A stretch of DNA of 64,000 nucleotides from Saccharicrinis sp050589685 (GCF_050589685.1 NZ_JBNGOS010000019.1:1-64000), one strand, 5' to 3'. Shown: positions 19,035 to 29,396, counted from the stretch's first letter. Made by a program: numbers and translations. Notes: generated from the sequence alone by a model not told the origin.

Positions 19035-19399
19035 ATGTGTTTTGTTTGTTATCAACAGGGTGATTCTGTAGAAGATGTTAGAAAAGATTAGATTTATACC
19101 GATTCGCAAAATTCATATATTAGAGCAGGTTACATTGATTCCTTCGAGAATAGTTTAGCAAAGTTGTCTTTTGAAAATAATAGTGTTTCAGAATATCCAT
19201 TGGCTTTAATTTCTCATCAAACCAGCCATTTTCTATCACTAAATAATTCCATCCCAATAAACCTCTGAAAATTCTCGCCAAACCCGGGTTTAATGAAACA
19301 TTAGAAAACAGTATTGTTTCTTCAATAGATGAAAATGGTTTAAGAACGCTTTTAACTTATCTTAAAATTAACAAATTTGAACAACCACTTTATGTCTGA
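19035..19399 (+). pseudogene. Broken, unidentified ORF
   Basis: Between the beta-helix gene and the HTCS gene a single frame reads protein-like sequence (DSVEDVRKD, stop, then DSQNSYIRAGYIDSFENSLAKL, NNSVSEYPLALISHQTS) and a further shifted piece (NETLENSIVSSIDENGLRTLL). Stops at about 19090 and 19266 and frame changes break it up. I do not recognise the family. The whole 18968-19563 stretch has no intact gene. Confidence 0.35.
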
Positions 19400-19563
19400 A
19401 TGACATTATGGGGATTTTTTTATTGTGGATGCTCTGAATTATTTGTCCTTACAAGTATTATGCATGATATATATAAATAAATGCACGATAATAAAAGTGC
19501 ACCAACTGTATTTTCATTAACTTACATGGTCAAATTTAAAAAACTTTTAATACAGAATTGTCC

Positions 19564-21726
19564 ATGAAGATTAAGACGGGAAAAGAGTTAAAGATGCCGC
19601 TAATTTTGATATTGCTCTTTGCTATATGTGTTAATGCCATATCTGCATTTATAAAATTCGAACGATTCTCCAACAAAGAAGGATTTAATCAGAATACAAT
19701 TAATGCCATTGAAGAAGATAAGTATGGTTTTTTATGGTTTGGGACACCCAATGGTTTAATCCGTTATGACGGTTACGATTTTAAAAGCTATAAGTATAGT
19801 CCTTCTGCAGAACAATCTATCTCTCATAATTATATCACAAGCATACACACCGACAGTATGGGTATATTATGGGTCGGTACACGGGATGGAGTTAATGTCT
19901 ATATTCCATGGCTAGAGAAGTTTGTGAGTGTGCCTATAGATAAAAGTATTAGAGTGAGCCATATAAATAGCGATTCGAAAGGAAGGGTTTGGGTTTGTGG
20001 TAGAAATGAGGTTTTTGTATGTAAAGCAGCCAAAGTAAATGGTAGTATTTCCTTTAGTGTATCGAGTAATCTAATTACATCGGATGGCAAGATTTCAGAT
20101 ATTAACGAAATTTATTTCGACGAAAGGTCACAAATGTTTTTGTCTGCTTACAGTGGACTTTGGCGTGTAGATTATTCTACGGAGGGAGAAGATAGCCTGC
20201 CAAGCATTAAAAAGATGATATCAATAGACTCTTTTTCGAATCAGTACATTAATACAATTAGAGAAATTAATGGAATTTACTGGGTAGGGACGGATGAGGG
20301 ATTGTACAAAAGCAGTATGGAAGGGGATAGAATGCACATCATCCGTAAATTTAAATTTCTAAATGAAGAGGATGAATTCAATGAAAACCTGTCAATCTCC
20401 AATGTATTTGAAGATCATTCTGGTGACATATGGGTTTGTACGCTAAATAAAGGATTGTTAAGATATGTTCCAGAAAAAGAGAGTTTTGTAAAATTTAGTT
20501 TTGATGCAAAAAATGAAGAGAGTTTAAGCAACAATCGCATAAATTGTATTCTGCAAGATCAGTATAATGTACTTTGGATTGGAACTGCTCAAGGAGGAAT
20601 AAGTAAGTTGGATCTGATGCAGAAAGCATTTATGGGTTATAGGCATAACCCCTACGACAAATTTTCTATTTCAGGAAATTTAGTTACATCTATACTCGAA
20701 GATAGTAGAGGATTTCTTTGGGTGTCAGCATATGGTAGGGGCATTAGCCGAAGCCAGGAACCTGTAAATGACGAGAATATAAGTAATCTAAAATTTGAAA
20801 ATTTAAAAGCAAGGATTCATCTTCCGTCAAAGGAAATTATTCTTTCTATTTACGAAGACCGCAAAGGGTATATTTGGATAGGTACAAATCAGGAATTAGT
20901 AGTATATAACCCATTTGTGGATTCATTTAAAAAAGTAATACTTGAAAAAGACAAAAAAAGAGTCAACCTGTATCAAATACGGGTTATTCATCAAATTGAT
21001 GAAAATCAAATACTGATTGGAGGAAATCGCAGTGTATTAGTTTCAAACCCATGGGAGAAAATAAAACAGGATGTGAGATTAACTGCGGAAGAGATTGGGT
21101 TTAAGAACTATGGGATTATGCAATGCTTTCTTATCGATAATAGAGGGAATTATTGGTTTGGTACTACCACTGGTGTATATCAGGGAATTCATAAAGATGG
21201 TAGATTATTGGTTAGTAAGCTCTCTGTAAATCAGAAACAGGGTACGACTTTGGTGAATAATAACATATTTTCACTTATGGAGGATGAATTGGGTAATATA
21301 TGGGTGGGAACCTTTGGTAAAGGTTTGCGGAAGATTTATATAGATGAATATGGAGAATCTTATCTAATGGATCAGTTTACAGAAAATGACCTATTGCCAG
21401 ATGATGCTGTTTATGGTATCCTTCAGGAAGATAAAAATCATTTGTGGTTAAGTACCGATATGGGTCTTGGCAGGATCAATACAAACAAAAAAAAATCAAT
21501 AGTGTACGATGTTAGAGATGGATTGGCTCACAATAACTTCAGACAAGCCTCCTACTTTAAAAGTAAGTTAGGATATTTCTACTTCGGAGGTTTAAATGGT
21601 CTGACCGTTTTTAAGCCAAGTGAAATAAAACAGAATGAAATATTGCCTCAAGTGCTTATCACTGCTTTGTCTGTTAACAATAAGGAGATTAAAGCTGGTG
21701 AGAATACAAAAGGTTATTTAAGTTAA
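19564..21726 (+). pseudogene. Truncated hybrid two-component regulator (propeller part only)
   Basis: 720 residues from ATG 19564 (a TTG two codons earlier is less likely). A leader helix (about 10-28) is followed by repeated two-component-regulator propeller blades (NTINAIEEDKYGFLWFGTPNGL, ILWVGTRDGV, VLWIGTAQGGISKLD, NIWVGTFGKGLRKI). The reading ends at ITALSVNNKEIKAGEN, which in intact HTCS proteins opens the Y_Y_Y domain. The transmembrane helix, histidine kinase, receiver and AraC-type output are all missing, and the headless sulfatase follows 42 bases later. It was presumably the sensor-regulator for this locus. As it stands it could bind ligand in the periplasm but could not signal. 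Confidence 0.85.
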
Positions 21727-21768
21727 AATCTTTTCATATTGTAGTAGCATTAAAACAAGAAACGGGAT

Positions 21769-22317
21769 ATGGATGTTTACCTGCAGGATATTATGCCATC
21801 AACATTGGATCTGGCGGGTATTGATAAACCCAAATATATAGAGTTTAATAGTTTAATGAAAATGGCTAGAGGTAAACAAAAGGAAAGCCCTTATTCAGCT
21901 ATTTATGGTTGTTACACAAAACAACAGCGGATGATACGCAAAGACGGTTTTAAGCTGATTGCTTATCCCGAGGCAAAGAAAGTATTGTTTTACGATTTAA
22001 AAAAAGATCCGCAGGAAATGAACGACCTTGCAGATGAGAAAGAATACCAGACCAAAGTAAAGCAGCTTTTCATCCAGTTGGTTAAATTGCAAAAGGAGAT
22101 GGATGACGAGTTGGATTTGTCAGGTGTGTATCCTGAATTAATGCAATTATCTGATATTAAGCATGAATGGAGATATGTGCAGTCAGGATCAATCGCCCTT
22201 AATATTGATCCTGATTCAATCAATTTATCTTCCAACTTTCTTAATTTAGTTGGACTCACTCTAGATTTAACTAAAGGTATTGCTAGAGTAATAGGGAGCG
22301 GAAAAACACAAGAATAA
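21769..22317 (+). pseudogene. C-terminal fragment of a sulfatase
   Basis: 182 residues beginning in mid-family at VYLQDIMPSTLDLAGIDKP, the segment that normally lies about two-thirds along type I sulfatases. MIRKDGFKLIAYPEAKKVLFYDL and DPQEMNDLADE, the usual C-terminal substrate-side region, follow. The catalytic half with the C/S-x-P-x-R motif is absent. The last 60 or so residues (YPELMQLSDIKHEW onward) look unrelated and may be read-through into other sequence. With the truncated HTCS directly upstream, this marks a deletion or recombination joint near 21725-21770. Confidence 0.8.
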
Positions 22318-22774
22318 GCTACCTCTGAAATAGTTGGGGTTGAAGTTAATAATTTCAGTTGCTCTATTTAAACGAATTCTTGTCATAAAATTATTAGGAG
22401 TTTACTCGGTGATACCTTTTGCTTTAGAAAAAAAAGAGCGTCTAATATTTATATAATTTGCACTCTCCAAACCAGGGTTTGATAATACAAATCACCCTTC
22501 TACATCCTACGCTATTCCTAACCGTCTCAAAAACTAGTCTCATAAATAAGTTTCACGGTATTGCATTAAAAGAGACAGTTATGAAGAATGTAATTCTCCA
22601 TTGATTTTGTAGTGTTTTGACACTCTAAACCAATGTTTTTTCGTATCTTAGTACTTGTCAAAAGACCACAAATCAATACATTATAAGTCAAATTGCAGGT
22701 GTAAATTAAGTGTAACTTAGTTTGTGAATTTTGTTTAAATTGTTGATACATTACGGTTTATAGGGCGATTGATA

Positions 22775-22791
22775 AATCCTGTCATCCCGAC
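22775..22791 (+). other. Candidate att site: 17-bp tRNA 3'-end match (tRNA-Pro-like)
   Basis: AATCCTGTCATCCCGAC reads like the T-stem 3' strand plus acceptor 3' strand of a Bacteroidota tRNA-Pro (an intact gene would begin about TCGGGAT). The match stops abruptly upstream: no GTTCGA T-loop is present. A terminator and a tyrosine-recombinase relic follow on the same strand, the usual layout at the end of an element integrated at a tRNA gene. The tRNA assignment is from memory of family sequences, not a search. Confidence 0.4.
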
Positions 22792-22817
22792 AACTTACTC
22801 TTCAAAGAAAAACAAAT

Positions 22818-22855
22818 GCTCGTAAAACCTACTGTTTACGGGCTTTTTTGTTTTT
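22818..22855 (+). terminator. Rho-independent terminator
   Basis: GCTCGTAAA (22818-22826) pairs with TTTACGGGC (22835-22843) with one wobble around an 8-base loop, followed by TTTTTTGTTTTT. It lies just after the tRNA-end match, as a tRNA gene's own terminator would after an element has carried the 3' end with it. Confidence 0.75.
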
Positions 22856-22946
22856 GGCCATATCAATTTAAACCAAAAAACACCAATGTAAATGCGACCT
22901 ATTCGGTTACCCAGAGTTGAGAAAATTATTTAAATTTAAAGAAGGT

Positions 22947-23224
22947 ATGACGGCTTTAACAATATCTTTTGGTCTGTTTTTTTCTGAAGAAACTAAAGGT
23001 AAAAGGAAGTAAAGTTCCTGTTTATTTGCTTATTACAGTGGATGGTAGGGGTTGTATAATTTTACTAAAGAGGTACATTAATCCAGAAAAATGGGATAAT
23101 TGGAAAGGAATGCAAGAGGTAAAAGTGACGAGATTAGAATTTTTAATTCACAGTTGGAAAAAATTCATGAAGATATCGTTAACCGTTATCAGGAGCTAAT
23201 GGCTTTAAAAAGTGTTTTATGTTG
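22947..23224 (+). pseudogene. Frameshifted N-terminus of a Bacteroidota tyrosine recombinase (integrase)
   Basis: Three frames together rebuild the arm-type DNA-binding domain of Bacteroidota mobile-element integrases: MTALTISF (from ATG 22947), then after a one-base slip FFLKKLKVKGSKVPVYLLITVDG and LLKRYINPEKWDN, then after a second slip IFNSQLEKIHEDIVNRYQEL. An AAAGAAGG ribosome-site-like run precedes the ATG. The core-binding and catalytic domains are gone; the sequence stops matching near 23224. It is a dead remnant of an integrative element next to a tRNA-end att candidate. Confidence 0.75.
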
Positions 23225-24842
23225 ACGATGTGTGAAGAAATCCTGCTTTGACAAGGTATCGAATCTAAAATTCCTGTGGTGCTGGATAAAGCGATCACGA
23301 TGCTGCATGAAAGGATTTATCTCGATAAAAACAGAGCATGGATCATTATCTGGAGGGCTGCCGACGGGACCAGTCCAAATAATTAATAGAAACAAAGTGT
23401 TGACCGATTTAATTAATCTGGCTCACGATTTACATGGTACAGGATTGGTCGTTCCTGCATTTGATAATTCACGTTTCAATCCGGATAATGTATTGGAGGT
23501 TCGTCATGAGCATTGCAAGTACAATAAAACAAGGCATTACTGAAACGAGGCATAACTTGTCCCGATTACTTTCAGGAGCATCGTTCTGGTGAGTTGAAGT
23601 GATGCAACGAAGTGTCTTGTTTTAAAGTAATTTCAATGTGTAATAGGATTTCTAATGTATATTGCGGGTTCAATGCGAAAAGCATTACGGTTAAAATAAA
23701 GATGATCTTTCCAAGGTAGTGGATGTAACTAGGTGTAAATGAATTTTAGTGATGGAATGTTCTCTGGCCTGTTGACTCTTCTGAAATGAAATGGGATGTG
23801 GCTAACGTCAAGCCATTGATATTTGCCGAATTTGGTTGTGAAAGTTTGTAAGGAAAAAAGGTGATGGCGAAAAGGTCTATTCGTGGAGTTAGGTAATCAG
23901 AAAAACCGGTATGAAAAGAATCGGGGCGTGTTTAAAAATATTCAAAATTTCTGAGGAACCACTCCATGGGCGCTTTTCGATTTTCGTTCACTTTATCGTC
24001 GTCACCCAAGCAATCAGGAAGGCTGGCACCAGAAAAGACTCTTGTCGGATAAAAGGCAGCACAAAAGGCAGGGGATGTGATGCAAGAGTATTATGTTGGG
24101 ATTAATTAGAGAATAGATCTAATAGTTTATTCGATAATATACTATCTGTTTCCACTCGTTTCCCTATCGATGTACTAAAGGTCTGTCAGTATCAAGTGCA
24201 CTTTGGTCTTGGATGACAATTTAGCCTTTGTTAATCCGATACTTTAATTATTCACATACACCTTTTTACCGTATCTGTTTACAGTACTTAAGCTTGTAAA
24301 ACTAATGTTGTTGGTTTACTGCATTAATAATTAATGATATACTTGGTCGATTCATTGCTCCCATATTACACATGCTTTATTGACCCAAATAGACAGTGGC
24401 TTTTAGTTAATTCCTGATAGTTATTTTAAAGTTTGAATGATATAAATACGAGATAATTAGTTTTACTCGTTGCTGGTGTACTTATGGTCGTAAACGATAT
24501 AGATTTTGCTCAATAAAAGCAACCCAACAAATTATGGTGGTTAATCCCGAGCCACCGTTACGATGCCATCCATGCATTTCTTAACAAAATGCTAATATAC
24601 TATGAAATGAGTAGGTTGGGATATGTAGAATCACCCAACATTGGCCGCCTAACCAAGTAGGAGACTAACTTCTTAAATAAAAGGCATGAGTTGGATTGGG
24701 GATGGGAAGTTATCAGCCTGTGAACTCTATATGCATAAGCACTTAGATAATTTCGCCAATTATAATTCTCTTTTCGAACATCAAAAGTCACGCTTCGGTT
24801 TATATTATGCAGGCAATACAATCACCGAAATAATAAAAACAC
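23225..24842. other. Decayed sequence without an intact gene
   Basis: Scattered protein-like scraps can be read in changing frames, for example IPVVLDKAITMLHERIYLDK near 23265-23325, then DLINLAHDLHGTGLVVPAFD near 23408-23465, and WDVANVKPLIFAEFG near 23792-23840. None continues for more than about 50 residues and I cannot assign them to families. From about 24110 to 24840 nothing is recognisable. This is consistent with the eroded cargo of the mobile element. Confidence 0.5.
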
Positions 24843-24847
24843 ACTTG

Positions 24848-24897
24848 TTTTAAGGCAATAACCCCCTCTGAATATCCGGAAGGGGTTTGTATTTTTA
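24848..24897 (+). terminator. Hairpin with T-rich tail upstream of the large beta-helix gene
   Basis: AACCCC and GGGGTT flank a loop containing TCCGGA, followed by TGTATTTTT. This is a short but GC-rich stem with a weak T-run, and it would insulate the galactan genes from the decayed region upstream. Confidence 0.4.
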
Positions 24898-24925
24898 GAA
24901 CATTGAAAAATGAATCGATTAGATA

Positions 24926-27328
24926 ATGAAAAAAGTCCTATTTGCCACTTTATTTTTTTTAGCCACCTACTTATCTGCCCAAACAGTTTTTCAAGAAGAT
25001 TTTGAAAATTTGTCCATAGGTACCGACCTAAGCACACAAGGATATGTGTTGACAAAAGGCGATGCGTATACCGGCAATGTTACGTCTGTTGTTACAGAAA
25101 GTAATGGGAATAAATTTGTCCATATGGTAGCGGATGTAAATGCCGGTGCAAAAATGCAAATGGCCAAAACCATAAATGTAGAATCCGGTAAGACTTATTT
25201 GTACAGCTTGGATAGCAAAGGTCCTTTTAAAAGGCAGCTACGCGTATTGTCTACAAGTGACGATATAATAGCTTCTTCTGCAGATTATAAACCAGCCAAC
25301 GATACCGAAGGACAAGAATGGAAAAACCTGGAAGTTAGCTTTGTTGTGCCTTATGGAGCTGCACAGGTAAAAATCGCCTTGTATCATTATTGGTCGGGAA
25401 CGATTGATATAGATCATTTTAAAGTAGTAGAATCCATCCGGCAAACAGCTTACTATTTAAGCAGTTCAGAAGGGCATGATGATAATGCAGGTACCAAGGC
25501 GGAGCCTTGGCTTACGTTGGATAAAATTAGTGCCACCACCCTAATGCCAGGTGATACCGTTTTATTTAAAAGTGGGGATGAGTTTAAGGGACATTATAGT
25601 GTCAATGGTTCCGGAAGCGAAGATGATCCTGTTGTAATTACAGCGTATGGCGAAGGAGAAAAACCTATTATAAACGGACAGGTTGGAGCCCAAGCGGGTG
25701 GCGACTATCAGGAGGCGATCAGGATAGAGAATTGCGGCAACATAATATTTGATGGGATAGAGGTGAAAAACGACCGTTTGGTTGCCAGGTCCGGAGTAAA
25801 AGATACCGATGCCTTTGGTATTTCCATTCATAATAGCAGTGATAAAACCATGAAAAACCTGGTTTTTCGTAATATTACCGTCAGAGATGTTTTTGCCGTG
25901 CAGCCCATGCTTAGTCCCGAAGACTTTGATGCTATCCAGGTTTCCGGTATCAGGTTTACCAGTGCTAAAAATACTGTGGCCGGTAAGGAAAAAAACATCA
26001 ACGGGGTTATTATTGAAGACAGTTATTTTACCAACCTACAGCGTTTAGGTATCCAATTTAGAGGAGGTGGAGGAAACGAAGGTATTGGCAACGATTCCAT
26101 CAACCGTATCATGAATGTGGTTGTGCGTAACAATGAATTCTCCTATAATGGCGGAACAGCAGTGTTGCCCAATGGTACCTACAACTGCCTGATTGAAAAC
26201 AATATTTTTGATCATCCCGGAGCATCTACAGACCCTCGCATGCCCGCTCGCGGTAGTTCGGTATGGAACTACAAGGCAATGAATACCGTGATACAGTATA
26301 ACATGTGCTTAAGTACCCGAGGTTATCTCGATTCCTATGGTATTCATATTGATAAGCATAATACCAATACCTTTGTTCAGTACAATTATATGGACGACTG
26401 TATTGGCGGGTTTGTTGAAATTTTGGCTAACAATATAGATGCAGTTTACCGTTTTAATGTGAGTGTGAATAGTGGTTTTAGGTATACCGAAGGAGTTTCG
26501 GACTGGAAAGCAGGAAGTAGTACTGTTTATATTTATTCTGACCGATGGGTTGATAGTGGCTTGATGTTAAGCGATGGTGTATATGTATATAATAATACAG
26601 TAGTTATTGATAAGGAATTTACCACCACCTTTAATGTAGATGCCAAAAATATGTTTATTTATAACAATATTTTTTCATCCACCAATGGCGCTACTATGGG
26701 GCATTTGCAATTTTCAGTAAGAGACAATGACACCCCGTTTACAATGACCAATAACCTTTATGAAGGTAACGTTAATACCGAATGGGTAAACATGGATACC
26801 AATCCTGTAGAAGGCGATCCGATGTTTACAGGTACCGGTGCTGATAAATTGGCATATCAACTGAAGGAGGGTAGTCCTGCTATCGATAAAGGAACTAATA
26901 TTACAGGTCCAGTAGTTATAAATGCAGGATATGGCGTTTTTAAAGATATAGCTCCTTATCCAACAGTCGATTTTTATGGAAATCCTATAAATCTGGAATC
27001 CGGGAAAGTAAACATTGGGGCTTATAACGGCAAACCAGAAGACGTTTCGGTAAATGATAATATATCCTCGCAAAACAATTGGTTGGTTTATCCAGATTCA
27101 AGCTGTTCTAAATTTCAAATTATTAGTAACAGCGATTATTCAGGAAAGTTAGAAGTTTCATTAATTGATTTGAGAGGACAAGTCGTTAAAAAAGAACGGA
27201 AAACAGTAAATCCTTCCAATCGAGAATTTGATATGAGTCTGGGTTCGGCTGTTTCAAGCGGAATTTATATCCTAAATATAAAAGGAGAAGGATTGTCGCA
27301 TACTAGGAAGATGGTGTTACAAAGGTAG
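24926..27328 (+). CDS. Large secreted right-handed beta-helix protein with T9SS tail
   Basis: An 800-residue protein: signal peptide (about 1-18, LSAQT), an N-terminal carbohydrate-binding-like beta-sandwich (about 20-170, VFQEDFENLSIGTDL ... GTIDIDHFKVVES), and then a DUF1565-type entry (YYLSSSEGHDDNAGTKAEPW, PGDTVLFKSGDEF). A long parallel beta-helix (about 200-680) follows, with FDGIEVKNDR, NVVVRNNEFSYNGGT and YNCLIENNIFDHPGAS, and a type A T9SS sorting domain forms the C-terminus (NNWLVYPDSSCSKFQI ... GIYILNIKGEG). The architecture fits alginate-lyase-, carrageenase- or glycosidase-type beta-helix enzymes. With GH16 and sulfatase neighbours, a red-algal galactan substrate is likely, but no catalytic set was identified. 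Confidence 0.8.
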   Translation: MKKVLFATLFFLATYLSAQTVFQEDFENLSIGTDLSTQGYVLTKGDAYTGNVTSVVTESNGNKFVHMVADVNAGAKMQMAKTINVESGKTYLYSLDSKGPFKRQLRVLSTSDDIIASSADYKPANDTEGQEWKNLEVSFVVPYGAAQVKIALYHYWSGTIDIDHFKVVESIRQTAYYLSSSEGHDDNAGTKAEPWLTLDKISATTLMPGDTVLFKSGDEFKGHYSVNGSGSEDDPVVITAYGEGEKPIINGQVGAQAGGDYQEAIRIENCGNIIFDGIEVKNDRLVARSGVKDTDAFGISIHNSSDKTMKNLVFRNITVRDVFAVQPMLSPEDFDAIQVSGIRFTSAKNTVAGKEKNINGVIIEDSYFTNLQRLGIQFRGGGGNEGIGNDSINRIMNVVVRNNEFSYNGGTAVLPNGTYNCLIENNIFDHPGASTDPRMPARGSSVWNYKAMNTVIQYNMCLSTRGYLDSYGIHIDKHNTNTFVQYNYMDDCIGGFVEILANNIDAVYRFNVSVNSGFRYTEGVSDWKAGSSTVYIYSDRWVDSGLMLSDGVYVYNNTVVIDKEFTTTFNVDAKNMFIYNNIFSSTNGATMGHLQFSVRDNDTPFTMTNNLYEGNVNTEWVNMDTNPVEGDPMFTGTGADKLAYQLKEGSPAIDKGTNITGPVVINAGYGVFKDIAPYPTVDFYGNPINLESGKVNIGAYNGKPEDVSVNDNISSQNNWLVYPDSSCSKFQIISNSDYSGKLEVSLIDLRGQVVKKERKTVNPSNREFDMSLGSAVSSGIYILNIKGEGLSHTRKMVLQR

Positions 27329-27432
27329 AAGGTAAAAATAAATACATCATGTAAAAAACGCTTCCCCGGCATAGAGCCTAATGCGATTAACTTTAAGAAT
27401 GAACAATGTTTGTACTCTCTCATATTTCAATA

Positions 27433-27512
27433 AAGCCCAACGGGCTTATAGGACCAACATAGGGCATCGACCTATGGATAGCACCATGCAAATAACTGCC
27501 CCAATGCGGGCA
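27433..27512. repeat. Three consecutive GC-rich hairpins (REP-like element)
   Basis: Stem 1 is AAGCCC (27433-27438) with GGGCTT (27442-27447). Stem 2 is CATAGG (27458-27463) with CCTATG (27471-27476). Stem 3 is TGCCC (27497-27501) with GGGCA (27508-27512). Such multi-hairpin intergenic blocks resemble the REP-type repeats of Bacteroidota genomes, but only one copy is in this window. Confidence 0.55.
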
Positions 27513-27620
27513 AAAGCCAAGTTGGTTTGTAGGCTATTGAAACGGAGTGCTATTAGGGTTGACATCAAAAGTCATAAATATTTTGATCAAACTTTAAGTT
27601 GTAAGGCCTTATATATGGTT

Positions 27621-27676
27621 CTTCCTTTGGTCTTGAGACCGGGGGAAGTACCGCATCGCAGATGTGGGGATAGGGG
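27621..27676. repeat. Palindromic intergenic repeat, copy A
   Basis: CTTCCTTTGGTC (27621-27632) pairs with GACCGGGGGAAG (27636-27647) allowing three G-T pairs, followed by GTACCGC, a variable middle, and GGGGATAGGGG. Copy B at 29397-29456 has the same order of parts: CTTCCCTTTG, a loop, GGGGGAAGTACC, a variable middle, then GGGGATGGGGG. The two copies bracket the GH16 gene at 27943-29364. Confidence 0.6.
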
Positions 27677-27942
27677 TTACATGCATACCTGCTTTGCAAA
27701 TTGTAAGTTCTGCAGTTAAGCAATATCAGTTTCGGACATCTTCTTTTGGAAAATTTAAAATACCCCCTTAATTAGCTTATTTTTATATACAATGTTTAAC
27801 CTGAATCATATTAACCTGCATTACCTTGACCGAAGTACCTAATATTTTACCGCTTGTATAGTTTTTGATTAGAAATCAACAGCGGGTTTGCTACTACCTT
27901 TAATTACTTTTAGGATGTACTAAAACAATCTTTATTTCAAAT

Positions 27943-29364
27943 ATGGAAAAATCAAAAATCTCTACACTGGTTCTATTATTAATCAACATTAACATATTTG
28001 CCCAACCCGCTCTTCCCGAACTTGGTTACCGCTGGGTGTTAAACAATGAATGTTCGGATGAATTTGATGGAACCAGTGCATTAAATGAAACCGTTTGGCA
28101 AAATACAGACACGCGGTGGATTGGTCGTGAACCGGGACTTTTTACCGCCGAAGCAGTTACGGTGGGTGAAGGAAACCTGAGGCTGACTACCGATGTTTTT
28201 TCGGAAGCACGTGTAGTCAATGGAAAAACATGGACGCATCAAGGAGCACATGTACGTTCAAAAAACAAGGTTAAACTAGGTAGTTTTGTAGAATGTAAAA
28301 TGAAAGCCAATAAAACTTTCATGTCGTCTACCTTTTGGCTGATTAATTATTCCAACGAAAGTACCGACTGTCAGCGACGAACAACAGAGCTGGATGTTCA
28401 GGAATGTATCGGTTACCCTGCTACGCATGCAAAAACAACCCAGATGGGGTCCAATACCCACAGCCGTGGAATACCGGAAACATGTGCACATATTCCGGCC
28501 GGTTCAAAAGGGAATCACGCAGAAACCAATGGTAAAGTCTACGATAATTATTTCACCTATGGCGTTTGGTGGAAAAGCGCTACTGAAATACTCTTTTATT
28601 TGAATGGTGAATATAAGTACACTATCAAACCTATAGCTAATTTCGATATTGAGATGTATATCAAGTTGGTTTGTGAAACCTACGATTGGAGTCCCGTTCC
28701 TGCTGATGGTGGAATGACTGGTACCTGGGAAGAAAGAACGACCTTTTATGATTGGGTACGAACCTATTCTTATTTACCTGTTGATGAACAAAGCGCGAGT
28801 GAAAGTAATAATGTTTTTTCTGAAGAGATAATGTTCTCGCAAAAGCCGACTTCATTGGAAGCTGACGCTTTGAGTTTTAATGTAAATTACCAAAGCAATG
28901 GCGACAATAAAATTGTATTGGAAATAAAGGATGAGCATGGATCCGTTGTTCTACGCAGCGAGAAGGAGCTTTATGCGGGTTACGGAAATCTTTTAATGGA
29001 AATGGAAGATTCGGAACTAAACGGAACTTATATTGCTGCAGTGTCTTTAATTAGCAATAGTGACCATTCTGTTTTAAATACAGCAGAGTTTAGTCTGAAA
29101 ATCAACCACGATACGGCAGTGGGGAAATTAGGTGCTCAAACGGTTAGAATTGCCCCTAATCCAGCTGGAGAGGTCATGTTTATTAAAGGATTGGATTCTC
29201 CAACTGACTTTGAATTATATGCCATTACAGGTAAGTTATTAAATAGAGGAATAACAGGCGAAAAAGATTCTAAAATTGATATATCAGACTTGTCGTCTGG
29301 TACATATATCCTTCAATTAAAATCTGGTAACAATATCGCATCGCTGAAACTGATTAAAATATAA
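27943..29364 (+). CDS. GH16-family endo-galactanase (beta-agarase/porphyranase type) with T9SS tail
   Basis: 473 residues: signal peptide (about 1-20), GH16 catalytic domain (about 22-285), a beta-sandwich accessory module (about 295-390), and a T9SS type A tail (about 400-473, VRIAPNPAGEVMF ... GTYILQLKSGNN). The catalytic motif is ELDVQE with Glu149 as nucleophile and Glu154 as acid/base. The RWIGREPGLF segment near residue 65 is typical of agarase/porphyranase-type GH16 enzymes, which cut beta-1,4 linkages in agar-type galactans. It shares catalytic and accessory domains with the GH16 at 32696-33940. Family is firm; agar versus porphyran is not resolved. Confidence 0.9.
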   Translation: MEKSKISTLVLLLININIFAQPALPELGYRWVLNNECSDEFDGTSALNETVWQNTDTRWIGREPGLFTAEAVTVGEGNLRLTTDVFSEARVVNGKTWTHQGAHVRSKNKVKLGSFVECKMKANKTFMSSTFWLINYSNESTDCQRRTTELDVQECIGYPATHAKTTQMGSNTHSRGIPETCAHIPAGSKGNHAETNGKVYDNYFTYGVWWKSATEILFYLNGEYKYTIKPIANFDIEMYIKLVCETYDWSPVPADGGMTGTWEERTTFYDWVRTYSYLPVDEQSASESNNVFSEEIMFSQKPTSLEADALSFNVNYQSNGDNKIVLEIKDEHGSVVLRSEKELYAGYGNLLMEMEDSELNGTYIAAVSLISNSDHSVLNTAEFSLKINHDTAVGKLGAQTVRIAPNPAGEVMFIKGLDSPTDFELYAITGKLLNRGITGEKDSKIDISDLSSGTYILQLKSGNNIASLKLIKI

Positions 29365-29396
29365 TCTCAAATATTTAGATAATAATATTTTATGAT

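Larger units (their letters stand above)
22318..22946. other. Non-coding stretch before the recombinase relic
   Basis: No gene was found. The only structured elements are the tRNA-end match at 22775-22791 and the hairpin at 22818-22855, listed separately. The rest is AT-rich with no protein-like frame on either strand. Confidence 0.5.
27329..27942. other. 614-bp intergenic region made of hairpin repeats
   Basis: No gene. The short open frame at 27381-27719 runs straight through hairpin repeats and is rejected as coding. The region holds a three-hairpin block (27433-27512) and one copy of a GC-rich palindrome repeat (27621-27676). An AT-rich leader for the GH16 gene follows. Confidence 0.65.

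Noticed and set aside
22741..22800. Complete tRNA gene
   Set aside because: Only the last 17 bases resemble a tRNA end; the T-loop, anticodon arm and D arm are absent upstream.
23911..24105. 64-codon open frame in the decayed region
   Set aside because: No domain or start signal; codon use looks random and neighbouring sequence is debris.
27381..27719. 112-codon open frame rich in Arg/Cys/His
   Set aside because: It runs across the three hairpins and the palindromic repeat; the composition reflects the repeats, not a protein.
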